From assembly GCA_964605235.1 (NCBI GenBank), contig CAZSBB010000003.1:1-64000 (forward strand): a stretch of 64,000 nt of DNA. The letters run 5' to 3'. Source of the DNA: CAZSBB01 sp964605235. Its GTDB lineage: Bacteria; Planctomycetota; Phycisphaerae; Phycisphaerales; Phycisphaeraceae. Position numbers and translations under genes: made by a program. Of this stretch, positions 11,201 through 18,730 are shown in pieces. The notes under the pieces are model-generated. The model searched no databases. It saw only the letters and a program-made list of their open reading frames with translations, and was not told the origin of the DNA. How positions within the stretch are numbered: position 1 is the first letter of the stretch; each line of letters starts with the position of its first letter.

Positions 11201-11789
11201 CCTGCGCAGCACTGCGGGTCTGCATGCCAAAGCCGTGATCGAACTGGGTGAGGACTACCCCAGCGCCCCGGCTGACCTTCCGCCGCTGCGAACCAGCAGC
11301 ACGGGAGCGAGCAGCGACGGCGCGTGGTATGCCGACGGCCGGCTGTTCCATGGTCCGCTGCTGCACGGCATCACGACCATCGACAGTCTGGACGCCAGCG
11401 GCATCGTGGTGCACAGCCAGGGCGCGCCGCGCGCGAGCACCTATTTCACCCAGCCTTTGCGGGCGAACTGGCTGACTGATCCGCTGGTGATTGACGCAGC
11501 CCTGCAGGCACTGATCCTCTGGAGCTGGCAACATCAGGCGGGGCCCAACCTGCCCAGCGCCGTCGGACGCTATGTGCAATATCGCCCCAGCTTCCCACCC
11601 CCGGCCGAGGGTTGCGTGATCGACGCCCGCATCCTTGAGCACAACGCCACCGGCGTGCGGGCGCAGGTCATCTTCCGTGCAGCCGACGGCTCCGCCATCG
11701 CTCAGCTCACCGATGTCCGCTGCACGCTGACGCCCACGCTCAAGGCAGCATTCACCCGCAGCGCGCTCCCGGACCTGGTGCAGCGCTGA
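5280..11789 (+). CDS. pfaA: PfaA-like iterative PUFA/secondary-lipid synthase, KS-AT-ACP-ACP-KR-DH
   Basis: This 2169-residue megasynthase starts at ATG 5280, overlapping pfaD by 4 bp. Domains in order: ketosynthase (about 24-485; DAACASS Cys231, EAHGTGT and KSMIGHT histidines), malonyl-type acyltransferase (about 590-920; GHSFGE Ser696), a Q-rich helical linker (about 1015-1080), two ACPs with LGIDSIKR phosphopantetheine serines at 1188 and 1301, a ketoreductase (SGGARGV cofactor loop near 1578; FSSSTARFG and DYAAANE catalytic Ser and Tyr), and a C-terminal polyketide-type dehydratase (HVLNHQAVLP histidine motif, in which the usual HxxxG glycine is His; DAALQ aspartate motif). It has only two ACPs, whereas marine PfaA proteins usually carry five or more. 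The product is probably a long polyunsaturated or related acyl chain, but cannot be read from sequence. A phosphopantetheinyl transferase (PfaE) must act from elsewhere. Confidence 0.92.
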   Translation: MSARSNSKTKSAAAPSAGAASTNVPLAIIGIGCLFPKADNRVAYWSNIRRGVDAISPIPPTHWKPEDYFHADPSQPDKTYAQRGGFLDPVDFDPLLFGINPNNLEATDTTQLLGMLATHMALRDAGYETGRGTGDGKAFDRDRCCAILGVTGTLELVIPLGARLGHPLWRQALREAGVDQATTDDVVQRIAAGYVPWQENSFPGLLGNVAAGRIANRFDLGGTNCVVDAACASSLSAIHMAAMELGSGQADLAITGGLDTFNDIFMYMCFSKTPALSPTGDARPFSRDGDGTILGEGLGVVILKRLADAQRDGDHVYAVIKAIGSSSDGRGNAIYAPSATGQVKALRNAYRAAGITADTIELLEAHGTGTKVGDAVEVKALTEVYREAKPDGAWCALGSVKSMIGHTKAAAGAAGLIKAALALEHKVLPPTLKVAAPQDVLQQSAPVYVNTEARPWLPRAEHPRRAALSAFGFGGSNFHCVLEEAAPTAPAIDYDGRTLLLALSGASRENLTLQLDKLPTHSGEKWDALRFAAWESRAAFDAAAPHRLLLIVERDATDWPSLLNKTRERLQRDDAAWTLPQGATYASGAPAGKLAVVFPGQGAQRLGMLRELALCCPQFQAELVSADRAFGATIHGQRLSDRIYPPPAFDEQTKATQDEALRATDVTQPALGAVSLGAWRVLEHFGVTADAAAGHSFGELCALALAGAFPSEQLHQLAQARGSAMAQAADAQADAGAMLAVQAGRDEVEKLLRDAQLDVAVANHNAPRQVVLTGSSPAIAQAQELCQARQLRCKRLTVAAAFHSPRVAGAAKVFGQAVAKVKWQKPTLPVYANTTAGVYPDDAPAARKLLAQQLAQPVRFVEQIQAMYAAGVRTFVEAGPGSVLSGLIGQILADQPHVAVSVESSAGRRGALVDLAWTLAQLAAGGLKLALTQWDPQAQELGAAVHAKPRMTVKLCGANYVKPRAPLPPRPAAAVKSTAGSAATPANASSDKRASVVNVPSSAPPPAPPAPAPSGYREALAATQQSILALQQMLEQTARLHAQYLHGQEQAQYSVTQLIQQQQQLLSQSLGLPWTAPAPAAPPTAAPVMPVMPAMPALPPLTPAIAPVVSAPIAAPVAAPVATPAPAPVAPKAAAAPTPPATLAPSQPGGAAERFQTALLEVVAEKTGYPAEMLELDMSLDADLGIDSIKRVEILSALQDRLPDAPPVKPDDLASLHTLRQIVDFMAQAAPAPAPAPGPAPVAPQAAAAPTPPATLAPSQPGGAAERFQTALLEVVAEKTGYPAEMLELDMSLDADLGIDSIKRVEILSALQDRLPDAPPVKPDDLASLHTLRQIVDFMAQASTGKTTDPPPTLAPPPPPARSAVDTALDRQVVKLLPFEDAPRRRLRLPAGAPLWLTRDDAGLCDKLARQLTDAGVTTQVIDLTDPPAVPSALAGLVLLAPARDDATLGLSALRLLRQVGSGLQAHGKTEEALLAAVTRLGDSFALDGVEPPAPLSAALSGLVKTAAWEWPGVHCRVFDLPADAGAHVPTLADELLQVGPRELGLSAAGPVTPALQHEPLAAAPEGSAPLQPGDVVVVSGGARGVTAQVALALARSYQPTLLLLGRSAPPEAEPAWLANAVDEAGVKQAILRHAGNGQPLTPRRVQEMTRSVMAAREVRQTLAQLAAAGSQVLYRSVDVRDAQAVAQVLSEVRAAGSTIRGVVHGAGVLADKLILDKTDEQFTSVWETKIHGALALLEATRHDDLRLLTAFSSSTARFGRRGQCDYAAANECLNKLWQREARRRPDCRVLSINWGPWDGGMVNDALRQVFASEGVQVIPLEAGAAYLAHEAATPTAGPVEIVILGRGSRFPALDEVERPASPADDPPTTTAKSTTRVIELKDHHRAFARTLSVANTPVLRDHVLNHQAVLPTAVILEWLAHGALHDNPGLHCVGAKDLAILKGVTLGSDEEIELEVLTGPARRDGGIQSIPVALRSTAGLHAKAVIELGEDYPSAPADLPPLRTSSTGASSDGAWYADGRLFHGPLLHGITTIDSLDASGIVVHSQGAPRASTYFTQPLRANWLTDPLVIDAALQALILWSWQHQAGPNLPSAVGRYVQYRPSFPPPAEGCVIDARILEHNATGVRAQVIFRAADGSAIAQLTDVRCTLTPTLKAAFTRSALPDLVQR
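8655..9305 (+). repeat. Tandem duplication of the ACP module in the pfaA-like gene
   Basis: Two 312-bp copies (8655-8966 and 8994-9305, period 339 bp) each encode a Pro/Ala linker plus a full ACP. By eye about 13 bases differ, and all but one (Lys to Gln in the linker) are synonymous. This points to a duplication kept alike by gene conversion or selection. Confidence 0.9.
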
Positions 11790-11942
11790 GCCGCATCCCT
11801 TATTCTCTGGCGCTGCGCCCGGTACCGCCTCGTTCAATGTGAAACAGGCGGCGCAGCGGGAAGCCCGCCAGGCATGACCCCCGCATGTGACACCTGCTCC
11901 CGGATATGGAGCAAGTCACACCGGGCAGGGTCAGCCGCTTGC

Positions 11943-12013
11943 TTTCTCCGTGCCTCCGTGTCTCTGTGAGAAAACTGCTTTTGCTCTCACAGAAACACGG
12001 AGCCACGGAGAAA
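11943..12013. repeat. Intergenic palindromic repeat (CTCCGTG/CACGGAG type)
   Basis: Arms 11943-11971 and 11985-12013 (29 bp each, two mismatches) flank a 13-base loop, with short CTCCGTG-like words repeated inside each arm. It fills the gap between the pfaA-like and pfaC-like genes and ends 13 bases before the latter's start. The type resembles REP/MITE-like palindromes; no transposase is nearby. Confidence 0.75.
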
Positions 12014-12026
12014 AGGTAGAGCCGGA

Positions 12027-15000
12027 GTGAGCTTCCGATGGTTTGACGGAGATCGCCGCCGCGTGCAGCAGTCACGGATTGTTATTGTCGGCCTGGGCGG
12101 CATTTTCCCTTCGTCGCCCGACCTGAAGACCTTCTGGCGTCACATCGCCAGCGGGCAGGCGCTCATGCGCGAAGCGCCTGCCGGCCGCTGGGTGATTCCG
12201 CCGGACCAGGCGTGGGCGGACGAGGTGCGCGACGATCATGTGCGCAGCCGGCGGGCGTGCTTCATCACTGATTTCGTGCTCGACGAATCCGGGCTGAATC
12301 TGCCCAAGGCGCTGATTCGCAAGCTCGACCCCATGTACCACCTGCTGCTGCATGCCGGCCGGCAGGCGTGGCGCAGCGCGCACACCGAACTGCTCGACCG
12401 CGCCCGCGTGGGCGTCATCATCGGCAACATCGCCCTGCCCACCAACAGCGCTAGTCGGCTGTCGGCCGGTCGTCTGATCCCGTTGCTCAACGCAGCGGCG
12501 GGGCTGCCTGCAACTGGCGATGAACTGGCCGGGGTTGACCCGCTCAACCGCTATGTTGCCGGGCTGCCCGCCGGGTTGCTCGCCCACGCGCTCGACCTGG
12601 GCGGCGGAGCGTTCACGCTCGATGCCGCGTGCGCCAGCTCGCTGTATGCGGTCAAGTATGCCGTGGACGAACTGCAAGCCGGCCGGGCCGACGCCATGCT
12701 CGCCGGCGGGTTGTCGCGCCCCGACAGCCTGTACACGCAGATGGGCTTTTCCGCGCTGCACGCCCTGAGCCCCACCGGCATCTGTCGGCCGTTTGACGCC
12801 GGCGGCGACGGGCTGGTGGTCGGCGAAGGCTGCGGCATGGTGCTGCTCAAGCGCGAAGCCGACGCCCTGCGCGATGGCGATGACATCCTCGCGGTGATTG
12901 CCGGCGTGGGCTTATCCAACGACATCGGCGGCAACCTGATGCTGCCCGACAGCGAAGGCCAGTTGCGGGCGATGCGGCAGGCATATGCGAATGCTCAGTG
13001 GCGGCCGGGTGTGGTTCAGCACATCGAATGCCACGGCACCGGCACCCCGCGCGGCGACGCGGTGGAACTGACCAGCATGCTGGAGCTTTGGCGCGATGAA
13101 GACGCTGCCCCCGGCGCGTGCGTGATCGGCTCCGTCAAAAGCAACGTCGGCCATCTGCTCACGGGAGCGGGCAGTGCCGGGCTCGCCAAAACCCTGCTGG
13201 CGCTGCAACACGAAATCCTCCCGCCCACCGCCAGCTTTACGACACCGGGAGAGAAGCCGGCGCTGGCGGGCAGTCCGTTGCGGGTGCTCCGGGAAAGCGA
13301 GCCGTGGACGCAGCCGAAGGATGGTCAGCCGCGCCGGGCGGCGGTGAGCGCCTTCGGCTTTGGCGGCATCAACGCCCATCTGCTGCTGGAGCAATGGCGG
13401 GAGCCGGCGCGGCAAGCCGTGCGCGGTTTTCAATCGGAGGCGAAGGCGAAGGAAACAGCCACGACGCCGATTGCTGTGGTGGGTCTGGCTGCGCGGCTGG
13501 GCCCCTGCGCTGATCTCGCGGCTGTGCGCCGCCAGCTTTTTGGTAATGATCCCGTCGCCCCCACCTCCCCCACCAACTGGTGGAATGAGCCCGCAGCAAA
13601 ACAGGCACGCGGCTGGTTCATGAATGAGGTCGTCGCGCCCCAGGGCCGCTTCCGCATTCCCCCCACCGAGCTGGCAGACCTGCTGCCCCAGCAACTTGCC
13701 TTGCTGCTGGCCAGTGCCGACGCGCTGGATGACGCCCAACTCGCGGCTGCGCCGGCCGAGCAGCGGCAGCGCACCGGCGTGTTCATCGGCATCGGGCTGG
13801 ACCTCAACACCACCAACTTCCACCTGCGCTGGGTTCAGCTTCAGCGCGAGCACGGCCCGGCTTTGGGCGACGCCGTCTGCGGCCCACTGACCGCCAACCG
13901 CACCATGGGCGCACTGGGCGGCATCGTCGCCAGCCGCGTCGCCCGGGCGTTCCACATCGGCGGCCCGAGCTTCACTCTCTCCAGCGAACACACCAGCGGC
14001 CTGCACGCCCTGAGCACCGCCATGGGCGCGCTGCGACGCGGGGAAATCGACATCGCCCTCACCGGCGCGGTGGACCTCGCGGGTGATCCGCGCTGGGCGC
14101 TGCCCCCCGTGACGGGCGATCATGATCTGCTGGGTGAAGGCGCGGTGACGCTGGTGCTCAAACGGCTCGACGACGCCCGCAGGGATGGCGATCGCGTCTA
14201 TGCCGTGCTGGAAAATAGCGCCACCGCCACCGGGGGCGAGATCGCCCAGACTGCACATGCCGAAAGTCTGCAGCGCGTCTGGCGGGAGGCGAAGGCGCAA
14301 GCGACTCCGCAGCTTGTGGTGACTCAGCGCGTGCCGGCTTCCCTCGCCCAGCGACTGGCGCCGAGGGCAATATGCTTCAATCCTGCCACGCGCGTCGGGG
14401 AAACCGGCTGCGCCGGCGGGATGGTCGCGCTGCTCACCGCCATCCTCGCGCTGCATGAACGCCTGCTGCCGGGGTCGGATGACGAAGCAAGCCAGTATTG
14501 GCTGCACGATCAGGCGGACGGCCCGCGGCAGGCGGTGGTGCTCAGTCACAGCGTGGATGGCAACCATGCGGCGGTGCGGCTGCGCGAAGGTGATGTCAGC
14601 GCCCATGTGCAGCCGGTGGGACCAACTGCACCTGCGCTGGTGATGATTGCTGCGGACGCGACAGCGCTGCGGGAAGCGGAGGCGCAAGCGAAAGTCGCCC
14701 GCGAGGTGCAGGTATTTGCCGCGGGGTGCTACGCCCGCTGGGGGGATGCGGAGCATGCGGTGACGCTGTTGGCGCGGGATGTGGAGGAGCTGCCGGGGTT
14801 GATTGCGGAGGCGCAAGCGTTGGTCCAGGCGGGTCAGGCGTCCACTGGCGACCGGGTGTTTTTCAGTCCAACGCCACTGGCGCGTACAGGTGAAATCGCT
14901 TTCGTGTATCCCGGATCGGGCAGCCACTTTCCGGGCATGGGGCGCGAACTGGCGCGGCAGTGGCCTGCCGCCTTGCATCAACAGGCGGGGGAAAACGCCC

Positions 15001-18000
15001 GGCATCGCAGCCAGTTCGCTGACGGCGCGCTGTGGCAGCGGCAGCCGGGCCGCGAACTGTCGCACCGGGACCTGATCTTCAGCCATGTGTGGGCGGGCAC
15101 GCTGGTGCATGACGTGCTGCGCTACTTTGACGTGCCAGCCCACGCAGCCATCGGCTACAGCCTGGGCGAAACCACCGCGATGTTCTCCTTCCGCGCCTGG
15201 CGCGACCGCGACGCCATGTGGCAGCGCATGCACGAGTCCACGCTGTTCACCACCGACCTGTCAGGACGCTGCGACGCAGCGCGAAAGTGTTGGAAGCTGC
15301 CCGAGGACGAGGATGTGGACTGGCTGGCGGGTGTGATTCCCGTGCCGGCCGATCACGTGCGGGAAGCATTGGTCGGACGCCAGCGGGTGTATCTGCTGAT
15401 CGTCAACACCCCCGGCGAGTGCGTCATCGGCGGCCAGCGTCAGGCAGTCGAACAACTGGCCCGCGACCTGCACGCCACACTGCATCCGCTCACTGGCGTC
15501 ACCACCGTGCATTGCGAAGTCGCCCGGTCAGCAGCGCAGGCATACCGCGAACTGCATCTGTTCGACACCCACGCCCCGGCCGGGGTGCGGTTTTACAGCG
15601 GCATTCGCGGGCAGGCCTACGAGCTGACGCGCGACAGCATTGCGGATTCCATCGTGGGACAGGCAGTCGCGCCGTTCGATTTTTCGCAGGTGGTCCGCAG
15701 CGCCTATGCCGACGGCGTGCGGCTGTTTGTCGAGGTCGGCCCCGGCGCGACCTGCACCCGCATGATCGGACGCATCCTGGGTAATCAGCCCCACGCGGCG
15801 CTCGCCGCCTGTCCGGCCGGCGGTGATGCGGTCAGCAGCGTGGTGCGGGTGCTGGCGCGGCTGATTGCCGAGGGCGTGGCGGTGGACCTCGCCCCGCTGT
15901 TTGCGGAGGTCTCCGAAAAGCAGGCGGTGAAAGCCGCGGCGCGGGTGGCGGTGCGGCGCGACAGATTTGTGGTGAAGGGCGGGGTGAAGCGGGAAGCGGA
16001 GGCGCAAGCGTTGCCCGCGGTGATCGGTGTAGGTCCGGGCTTGCCCGGACAGCCGGGCGTCGATGCGCCAAGCCATGTCCGGGCGAGCCCGGACCTACAG
16101 CAGAGCGCTGCGGTCGCGGCAGCGTTGCCTGCTGACCCGCTGATTCAGCGCATGCTCGCCACGCAGGCGGCGCAGCAGGAAGCCCAGCAGCGTTTCCTGC
16201 GGGTGTCGCAGACGTGGACGCAGCAGCTCACCTCCGCGCTGGGATTCCAGATGCGCCTGCTCGGACAAGTCGGCGGCGGTGCGGCGACCATCGACGCGCC
16301 AGCCTTACCAACTCCGGGCGCTCCCCTTTTTGACCGCCAGATGTGTCTGGAGTTCGCCATCGGGTCGATCGCCAAGATGCTGGGGCCCCGGTTTGCCAGT
16401 GTCGATGCGCATCCCACGCGCGTGCGGCTGCCGGATGAGCCGCTGATGCTGGTGGATCGCATCATGGAACTGGAAGGCGAGCCGGGCAGTCTGGGCAGCG
16501 GGCGGGTGGTGACGGAGCATGACATTCATCCGGGGGCGTGGTATCTCGACCACGGGCGGATTCCCACCTGCATTGCCGTGGAAGCGGGTCAGGCGGACCT
16601 GTTCCTCAGCGGCTACCTGGGCATCGACTTCCACACGCGCGGGCTGGCGGTGTATCGCCTGCTGGACGCCAAGGTCACCTTCCATCAGGCGCTGCCCACC
16701 GCGGGCCAGGTGATTCACTACGACATTCACATCGACCACTTCTTCCGGCAGGACCAGACGGTGCTGTTCCGTTTCTGGTTCGACGCCACGGTCAATGGCG
16801 AGTTGCTGCTGACCATGCGCGAGGGTTGTGCGGGTTTCTTCACCGATGAAGAACTGGCGGCCGGGCGGGGCATCGTGCTCACCAGCATGGACAAGCGTCC
16901 GCAGGTTGGGAAGCTGGCCGGCGGGTACGAGCCGCTGGTGGATGTCGCGGTGGAAAGCTACGACGACCAGCAGGTCAGCGCCCTGCGGCAAGGCGATCTG
17001 GCGGGCTGCTTTGGCGCACGCTTTGCGGGCTTGCCGGTGGAACAACCCAGCGGACTGCCGGGCGGGCGCATGACGCTGGTGCACCGCGTGCTCAAGCTCG
17101 ATCCCGCCGGCGGACGCTTTGGCATCGGCCAGATCACCGGCGAAGCGGACATACATCCCGATGACTGGTTCCTGACCTGCCATTTCGTCGACGACCGCGT
17201 CATGCCCGGCACGCTGATGTACGAATGCTGCCTGCACACGCTGCGCATTTTCCTGCTGCGGCTGGGCTTCGTCGGTGAAGCATCCCAACTCGCATACGAC
17301 CCCATTCCGGGGGTCACCGGCGTGCTCAAGTGTCGGGGGCAGGTCACGCAGAGCACGCGCAAAGTGCAGTATGAACTGACGCTCAAGGAGCTGGGGTACG
17401 ACGAAGCAGGCACGCCGTATGCGATTGCGGATGCGCTGATGTATGCCGACGGGCGCGCGGTGGTGCAGATGCTCAATCTGTCGGTGAAGCTGACGGGGGT
17501 GACGCGCGGGGAGCTCGAGACGCTGTGGAAGCGGAGGCGCGAAGCGGGTGGTGCGCCGGGGGTGGTGGTGAGTCAGGGCGTTAGCAAGCGCCCGGCGTTG
17601 TTTGATTTTGACCGCATCTATGCGTTCGCGGCCGGGAATCCGTCGGAAGCATTCGGGGAGCGCTACCGGGTGTTTGATGACGAGCGCAAGATCGCCCGGC
17701 TGCCGCGCCCGCCGTTCCAGTTTCTGGATCGCATTGTTGCGATTGCTGGATGTGAGCCATGGGTCATGCGCGCCGGTGGGGTGATTGAAGCGCAGTACGA
17801 CGTGCCGACTGACGCCTGGTATTTCGCTGCCGATCGACAACAGCGGATGCCCTTTGCCGTGCTATTGGAGACCGCGCTGCAACCCTGCGGCTGGCTGGCG
17901 GCGTACGTCGGTTCCGCGCTGTGCAGCGACGAGGACCTGCGCTTTCGCAACCTCGGCGGCAAGGCGACGCAGCATCGCCCCGTCACCCCGCAGTCAGGCA

Positions 18001-18674
18001 CGCTGACCACACAGATCGAAATGACCGGCGCCTCGCAATCCGGCGGCATGATCATCCAGCACTACCGCATGGCGATGCACGACGCCCACGGACTGGTCTA
18101 CGACGGCACCACCTACTTCGGCTTCTTCTCCGCCAGCGCCCTGGCGAACCAGGTCGGCATCCGCGGCGCAGCGCCCTATCAACCAGCCGCGCAGGAGCGT
18201 CAGCACGCCCAGACCTTCGATTATCCCGACCATGCCCCCCTGCCCACCGCACGCTGGCGCATGATCGACCGCGTCACCGGCTACAGTGCGACGGGCGGCC
18301 CGCACCAGCTTGGTTGGATTGAAGGCCAGATGCGCGTGCGTCCCGAAGCGTGGTTCTTCCAGGCGCACTTTTACCAGGACCCCGTGGTGCCCGGCTCGCT
18401 GGGTCTCGAATCCTTCCTGCAACTGCTGAAAATCGCGGCAATTCGGCGCTGGGAAGCCGCCCCCGACCAGCAGTTTGAGGTGATGCCGCTGGGCCTGACC
18501 CATAGTTGGACCTATCGTGGACAGGTCATTCCAGCCGATGATTTGGTAACCGTCCGCGCGGTGCTGACGCACGTGGATGACGCCCGCCGGGAGGTCCGTG
18601 GCGACGGCTTCCTGGAGGTGGACGGGAGAATTATCTACCAGATGGTCGATTTTGGCCTTAGAATGCTGCCCTGA
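12027..18674 (+). CDS. pfaC: PfaC-like synthase with embedded AT: KS-CLF-AT-DH-DH
   Basis: This 2215-residue protein combines functions that are split between PfaB and PfaC in marine bacteria. Domains: active ketosynthase (about 16-450; Cys202 in DAACASS, ECHGTGT, KSNVGH); chain-length-factor KS (about 475-830) in which the catalytic Cys position is Thr656 (SSEHTSG); PfaB-like acyltransferase (about 955-1290; GYSLGE Ser1045); a low-complexity linker; then four hotdog units forming two FabA-type double-hotdog dehydratases (LPDEPLMLVDRI and EAGQAD in the first, His1719 in CHFVDDRVMPG, a degenerate third unit, His2114 in AHFYQDPVVPG). GTG 12027 is preceded by AAAAGG with 10-base spacing; another GTG at 12063 is possible. 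The order matches the myxobacterial Pfa3 type as I recall it, but without the C-terminal acyltransferase (AGPAT) domain. Confidence 0.9.
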   Translation: MSFRWFDGDRRRVQQSRIVIVGLGGIFPSSPDLKTFWRHIASGQALMREAPAGRWVIPPDQAWADEVRDDHVRSRRACFITDFVLDESGLNLPKALIRKLDPMYHLLLHAGRQAWRSAHTELLDRARVGVIIGNIALPTNSASRLSAGRLIPLLNAAAGLPATGDELAGVDPLNRYVAGLPAGLLAHALDLGGGAFTLDAACASSLYAVKYAVDELQAGRADAMLAGGLSRPDSLYTQMGFSALHALSPTGICRPFDAGGDGLVVGEGCGMVLLKREADALRDGDDILAVIAGVGLSNDIGGNLMLPDSEGQLRAMRQAYANAQWRPGVVQHIECHGTGTPRGDAVELTSMLELWRDEDAAPGACVIGSVKSNVGHLLTGAGSAGLAKTLLALQHEILPPTASFTTPGEKPALAGSPLRVLRESEPWTQPKDGQPRRAAVSAFGFGGINAHLLLEQWREPARQAVRGFQSEAKAKETATTPIAVVGLAARLGPCADLAAVRRQLFGNDPVAPTSPTNWWNEPAAKQARGWFMNEVVAPQGRFRIPPTELADLLPQQLALLLASADALDDAQLAAAPAEQRQRTGVFIGIGLDLNTTNFHLRWVQLQREHGPALGDAVCGPLTANRTMGALGGIVASRVARAFHIGGPSFTLSSEHTSGLHALSTAMGALRRGEIDIALTGAVDLAGDPRWALPPVTGDHDLLGEGAVTLVLKRLDDARRDGDRVYAVLENSATATGGEIAQTAHAESLQRVWREAKAQATPQLVVTQRVPASLAQRLAPRAICFNPATRVGETGCAGGMVALLTAILALHERLLPGSDDEASQYWLHDQADGPRQAVVLSHSVDGNHAAVRLREGDVSAHVQPVGPTAPALVMIAADATALREAEAQAKVAREVQVFAAGCYARWGDAEHAVTLLARDVEELPGLIAEAQALVQAGQASTGDRVFFSPTPLARTGEIAFVYPGSGSHFPGMGRELARQWPAALHQQAGENARHRSQFADGALWQRQPGRELSHRDLIFSHVWAGTLVHDVLRYFDVPAHAAIGYSLGETTAMFSFRAWRDRDAMWQRMHESTLFTTDLSGRCDAARKCWKLPEDEDVDWLAGVIPVPADHVREALVGRQRVYLLIVNTPGECVIGGQRQAVEQLARDLHATLHPLTGVTTVHCEVARSAAQAYRELHLFDTHAPAGVRFYSGIRGQAYELTRDSIADSIVGQAVAPFDFSQVVRSAYADGVRLFVEVGPGATCTRMIGRILGNQPHAALAACPAGGDAVSSVVRVLARLIAEGVAVDLAPLFAEVSEKQAVKAAARVAVRRDRFVVKGGVKREAEAQALPAVIGVGPGLPGQPGVDAPSHVRASPDLQQSAAVAAALPADPLIQRMLATQAAQQEAQQRFLRVSQTWTQQLTSALGFQMRLLGQVGGGAATIDAPALPTPGAPLFDRQMCLEFAIGSIAKMLGPRFASVDAHPTRVRLPDEPLMLVDRIMELEGEPGSLGSGRVVTEHDIHPGAWYLDHGRIPTCIAVEAGQADLFLSGYLGIDFHTRGLAVYRLLDAKVTFHQALPTAGQVIHYDIHIDHFFRQDQTVLFRFWFDATVNGELLLTMREGCAGFFTDEELAAGRGIVLTSMDKRPQVGKLAGGYEPLVDVAVESYDDQQVSALRQGDLAGCFGARFAGLPVEQPSGLPGGRMTLVHRVLKLDPAGGRFGIGQITGEADIHPDDWFLTCHFVDDRVMPGTLMYECCLHTLRIFLLRLGFVGEASQLAYDPIPGVTGVLKCRGQVTQSTRKVQYELTLKELGYDEAGTPYAIADALMYADGRAVVQMLNLSVKLTGVTRGELETLWKRRREAGGAPGVVVSQGVSKRPALFDFDRIYAFAAGNPSEAFGERYRVFDDERKIARLPRPPFQFLDRIVAIAGCEPWVMRAGGVIEAQYDVPTDAWYFAADRQQRMPFAVLLETALQPCGWLAAYVGSALCSDEDLRFRNLGGKATQHRPVTPQSGTLTTQIEMTGASQSGGMIIQHYRMAMHDAHGLVYDGTTYFGFFSASALANQVGIRGAAPYQPAAQERQHAQTFDYPDHAPLPTARWRMIDRVTGYSATGGPHQLGWIEGQMRVRPEAWFFQAHFYQDPVVPGSLGLESFLQLLKIAAIRRWEAAPDQQFEVMPLGLTHSWTYRGQVIPADDLVTVRAVLTHVDDARREVRGDGFLEVDGRIIYQMVDFGLRMLP
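14676..16010 (+). repeat. Dispersed 15-mer GCGGAGGCGCAAGCG inside the pfaC-like gene
   Basis: Exact copies lie at 14676-14690, 14805-14819 and 15996-16010, all reading Ala-Glu-Ala-Gln-Ala in frame. Diverged copies lie near 14286 and 17531. All but the last sit in linker-like stretches around the CLF and AT domains. Interval given spans the exact copies; the sequence between them is not repeated. Confidence 0.6.
16029..16098. repeat. In-frame palindromic element within the pfaC-like gene
   Basis: Arms 16029-16050 and 16077-16098 (22 bp, one mismatch) flank a 26-base loop. Each arm is also a small hairpin (GTCCGGGC/GCCCGGAC). The element encodes roughly residues 1335-1358 in the linker between AT and DH and leaves the reading frame open. 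It follows directly after a dispersed 15-mer copy. Confidence 0.8.
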
Positions 18675-18730
18675 ACCTGACCCCCTGCCGCCCTCAACGG
18701 CGCGGCCGCACGGATGCGACCGGAGCTGAC

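Noticed and set aside
11790..12026. Gene between the pfaA-like and pfaC-like genes
   Set aside because: Only short frames; the space is filled by the palindromic repeat.
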